NCBI GenBank assembly: GCA_964242625.1
Contig: CAXTAO010000006.1
Coordinates: 62,001-126,000 of the forward strand
Source of the DNA: JASLDZ01 sp964242625
GTDB lineage: Bacteria > Pseudomonadota > Alphaproteobacteria > Caulobacterales > Caulobacteraceae
Length of the DNA stretch: 64,000 nucleotides
Direction: 5' to 3'
Made by a program: the position numbers and the translations under genes. The notes beneath the pieces are model-generated. The model was not told where the DNA came from. It was given only the letters and a program-made list of their open reading frames with translations, and did not search any database. The number at the start of each line of letters is the position of its first letter. Position 1 is the first letter of the stretch. Shown here one piece after another: positions 63,170-64,000 of this stretch.

Positions 63170-64000
63170 AGCCGAAGGGCCCCTGATAGGTCTGGCCGGC
63201 GGTGGCGGGCGTCACGGGCTTGTTGAAGCCCGCGTTGATCTTGCCGAGGAGGTTGGTCTGCAGGTCGTCGGCGATTTGCAGGCCGTCGGCCGGCGTGGAG
63301 AGCTGGTCGGGCCGCACCGACTTCACGAGGTAGGGCGTGACGATCACGACCAGCTCGCTGTCGTTCTGCTGGTAGTCGCGCGAGCGGAACAAGGCGCCCA
63401 GGACCGGCAGCTGCATCAGCCCCGGCAGGCTGTCGAGCGTCTGCTTGGTCTGCGACTGCATGAGGCCGGCGATGGCCATGCCTCCGCCCGAGGGCAGCTC
63501 GACCACCGTCTCGGCGCGGCGCACGTTGAGTCCTGGGATGGAGAGCGAGGGGGCGGCGGTGGTGGTCGTGCCGCTGACCGTGTTGGAGAGGGTGAAGCTG
63601 CCGACGTTGGTGAGTTCGGACACTTCGGTGGAGATCTTGAGCGAGATGCGGCCGCGGCTCAGCACCACCGGCGTGAAGCCTAGGCCCACGCCGAACTGCT
63701 TGAACTCCACGCTGATGCGGCCGGTCGCGTCCTCTCCCACAGGCACGGGGAACTCGCCGCCGGCCAGGAACTTGGCGCTCTCGCCGGAGATGGCGGTCAG
63801 GCTGGGCTCCGCCAGGGTGCGCACGAGGCCCACGCGCTCGAAGGCCTGCAGCATGGCGTCGGCCTGGTTGAGCCCGGTCGACCCCGCGACGCCCTTCTGA
63901 ACGTAAGTCGCCGGGTTGCTTCGGTCGGCGTACGTCGAGGTTTGGGCGCCTGGATAACTATAACTCGTGGCGGGGTTGTAGTTCGGGAGCTTGCTGTTGA
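63156..64000 (-). CDS. cpaC: Pilus secretin CpaC, C-terminal part (cut by window edge)
   Basis: The reading frame is open to the window edge, leaving 281 visible residues, the secretin domain: VGLVRTLAEPSLTAISGESA, GEFPVPVGEDATGRISVEFK, and RAETVVELPSGGGMAIAGLM, then the closing SELVVIVTPYLVKSV. It is the outer-membrane channel of the Flp pilus. The N-terminal BON domain and signal peptide would lie outside this window. It overlaps cpaD by 14 bases. Confidence 0.95.
   Translation of the reverse strand, partial: NSKLPNYNPATSYSYPGAQTSTYADRSNPATYVQKGVAGSTGLNQADAMLQAFERVGLVRTLAEPSLTAISGESAKFLAGGEFPVPVGEDATGRISVEFKQFGVGLGFTPVVLSRGRISLKISTEVSELTNVGSFTLSNTVSGTTTTAAPSLSIPGLNVRRAETVVELPSGGGMAIAGLMQSQTKQTLDSLPGLMQLPVLGALFRSRDYQQNDSELVVIVTPYLVKSVRPDQLSTPADGLQIADDLQTNLLGKINAGFNKPVTPATAGQTYQGPFGYVVD

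Overview
The window is very GC-rich (roughly three quarters G+C by eye), densely packed DNA from an alphaproteobacterium, most likely the Caulobacterales (Caulobacter/Phenylobacterium-like). This rests on gene content seen here: popZ next to valS, a ChvI-ChvG-HprK-EIIA(Man)-HPr operon, a cpaC-D-E-F-tadB-tadC pilus cluster, a 4.5S (SRP) RNA directly upstream of dnaX-ybaB, and a DUF3035 lipoprotein gene next to lspA-ileS. It looks chromosomal: nearly everything is housekeeping, with a few accessory patches.

Layout. 0-2 kb: obgE-nadD-rsfS (rsfS cut by the window edge). 2-7.2 kb: TetR repressor divergent from a three-gene outer-membrane-factor/membrane-fusion/MFS efflux operon, with palindromic operator candidates between them. 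7.3-12.6 kb: 2OG-Fe(II) oxygenase, GAF/PAS hybrid histidine kinase, and a TadG-like VWA pilus protein. 12.7-15.4 kb: WD40 protein, ExbD, CobW-type GTPase. 15.4-16.7 kb: a lower-GC accessory patch with 50-bp inverted repeats, a strongly foldable leader and a HARE-HTH gene. 16.7-25.4 kb: two methyltransferases, a secreted protein, DUF3035 lipoprotein, lspA, ileS, an HTH protein and an SRAP protein. 25.4-27.3 kb: a clearly foreign ~50% GC two-gene module (AAA ATPase + DUF4276/TOPRIM-like protein), a likely defence cassette, inserted beside lepA. 27.3-34.6 kb: lepA, popZ, valS, acyl-CoA synthetase. 34.7-35.2 kb: DUF4258/DUF2283 pair. 35.2-38.8 kb: chvI-chvG-hprK-manX-ptsH. 38.9-43.1 kb: an unrecognised 569-aa protein, rpmA, an extended rplU, trmD, rplS. 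43.3-45.6 kb: a GH1/RmlD-like fusion. 45.7-50 kb: recR, an intruding S41 peptidase gene, ybaB, dnaX, ffs. 50-57 kb: SleB-type hydrolase, nudC, kdsB, membrane-anchored cytochrome c, C40 peptidase plus leucyl aminopeptidase, TPR (TadD-like) protein. 57-64 kb: tadC, tadB, cpaF, cpaE, cpaD, cpaC (cut by the window edge).

How the parts work together. The right end encodes the cytoplasmic ATPase, inner-membrane platform, localisation factor and outer-membrane secretin of a Flp/Tad pilus; TPR and VWA proteins elsewhere in the window probably serve the same machine. The two-component and PTS-like operon is the alphaproteobacterial envelope/nutrient signalling module. Most other clusters are translation and replication housekeeping. 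The best candidates for something little described are the AAA+DUF4276 module and the inverted-repeat-flanked HARE-HTH gene with its structured leader. No tRNA, rRNA, CRISPR array, transposase or prophage was found.
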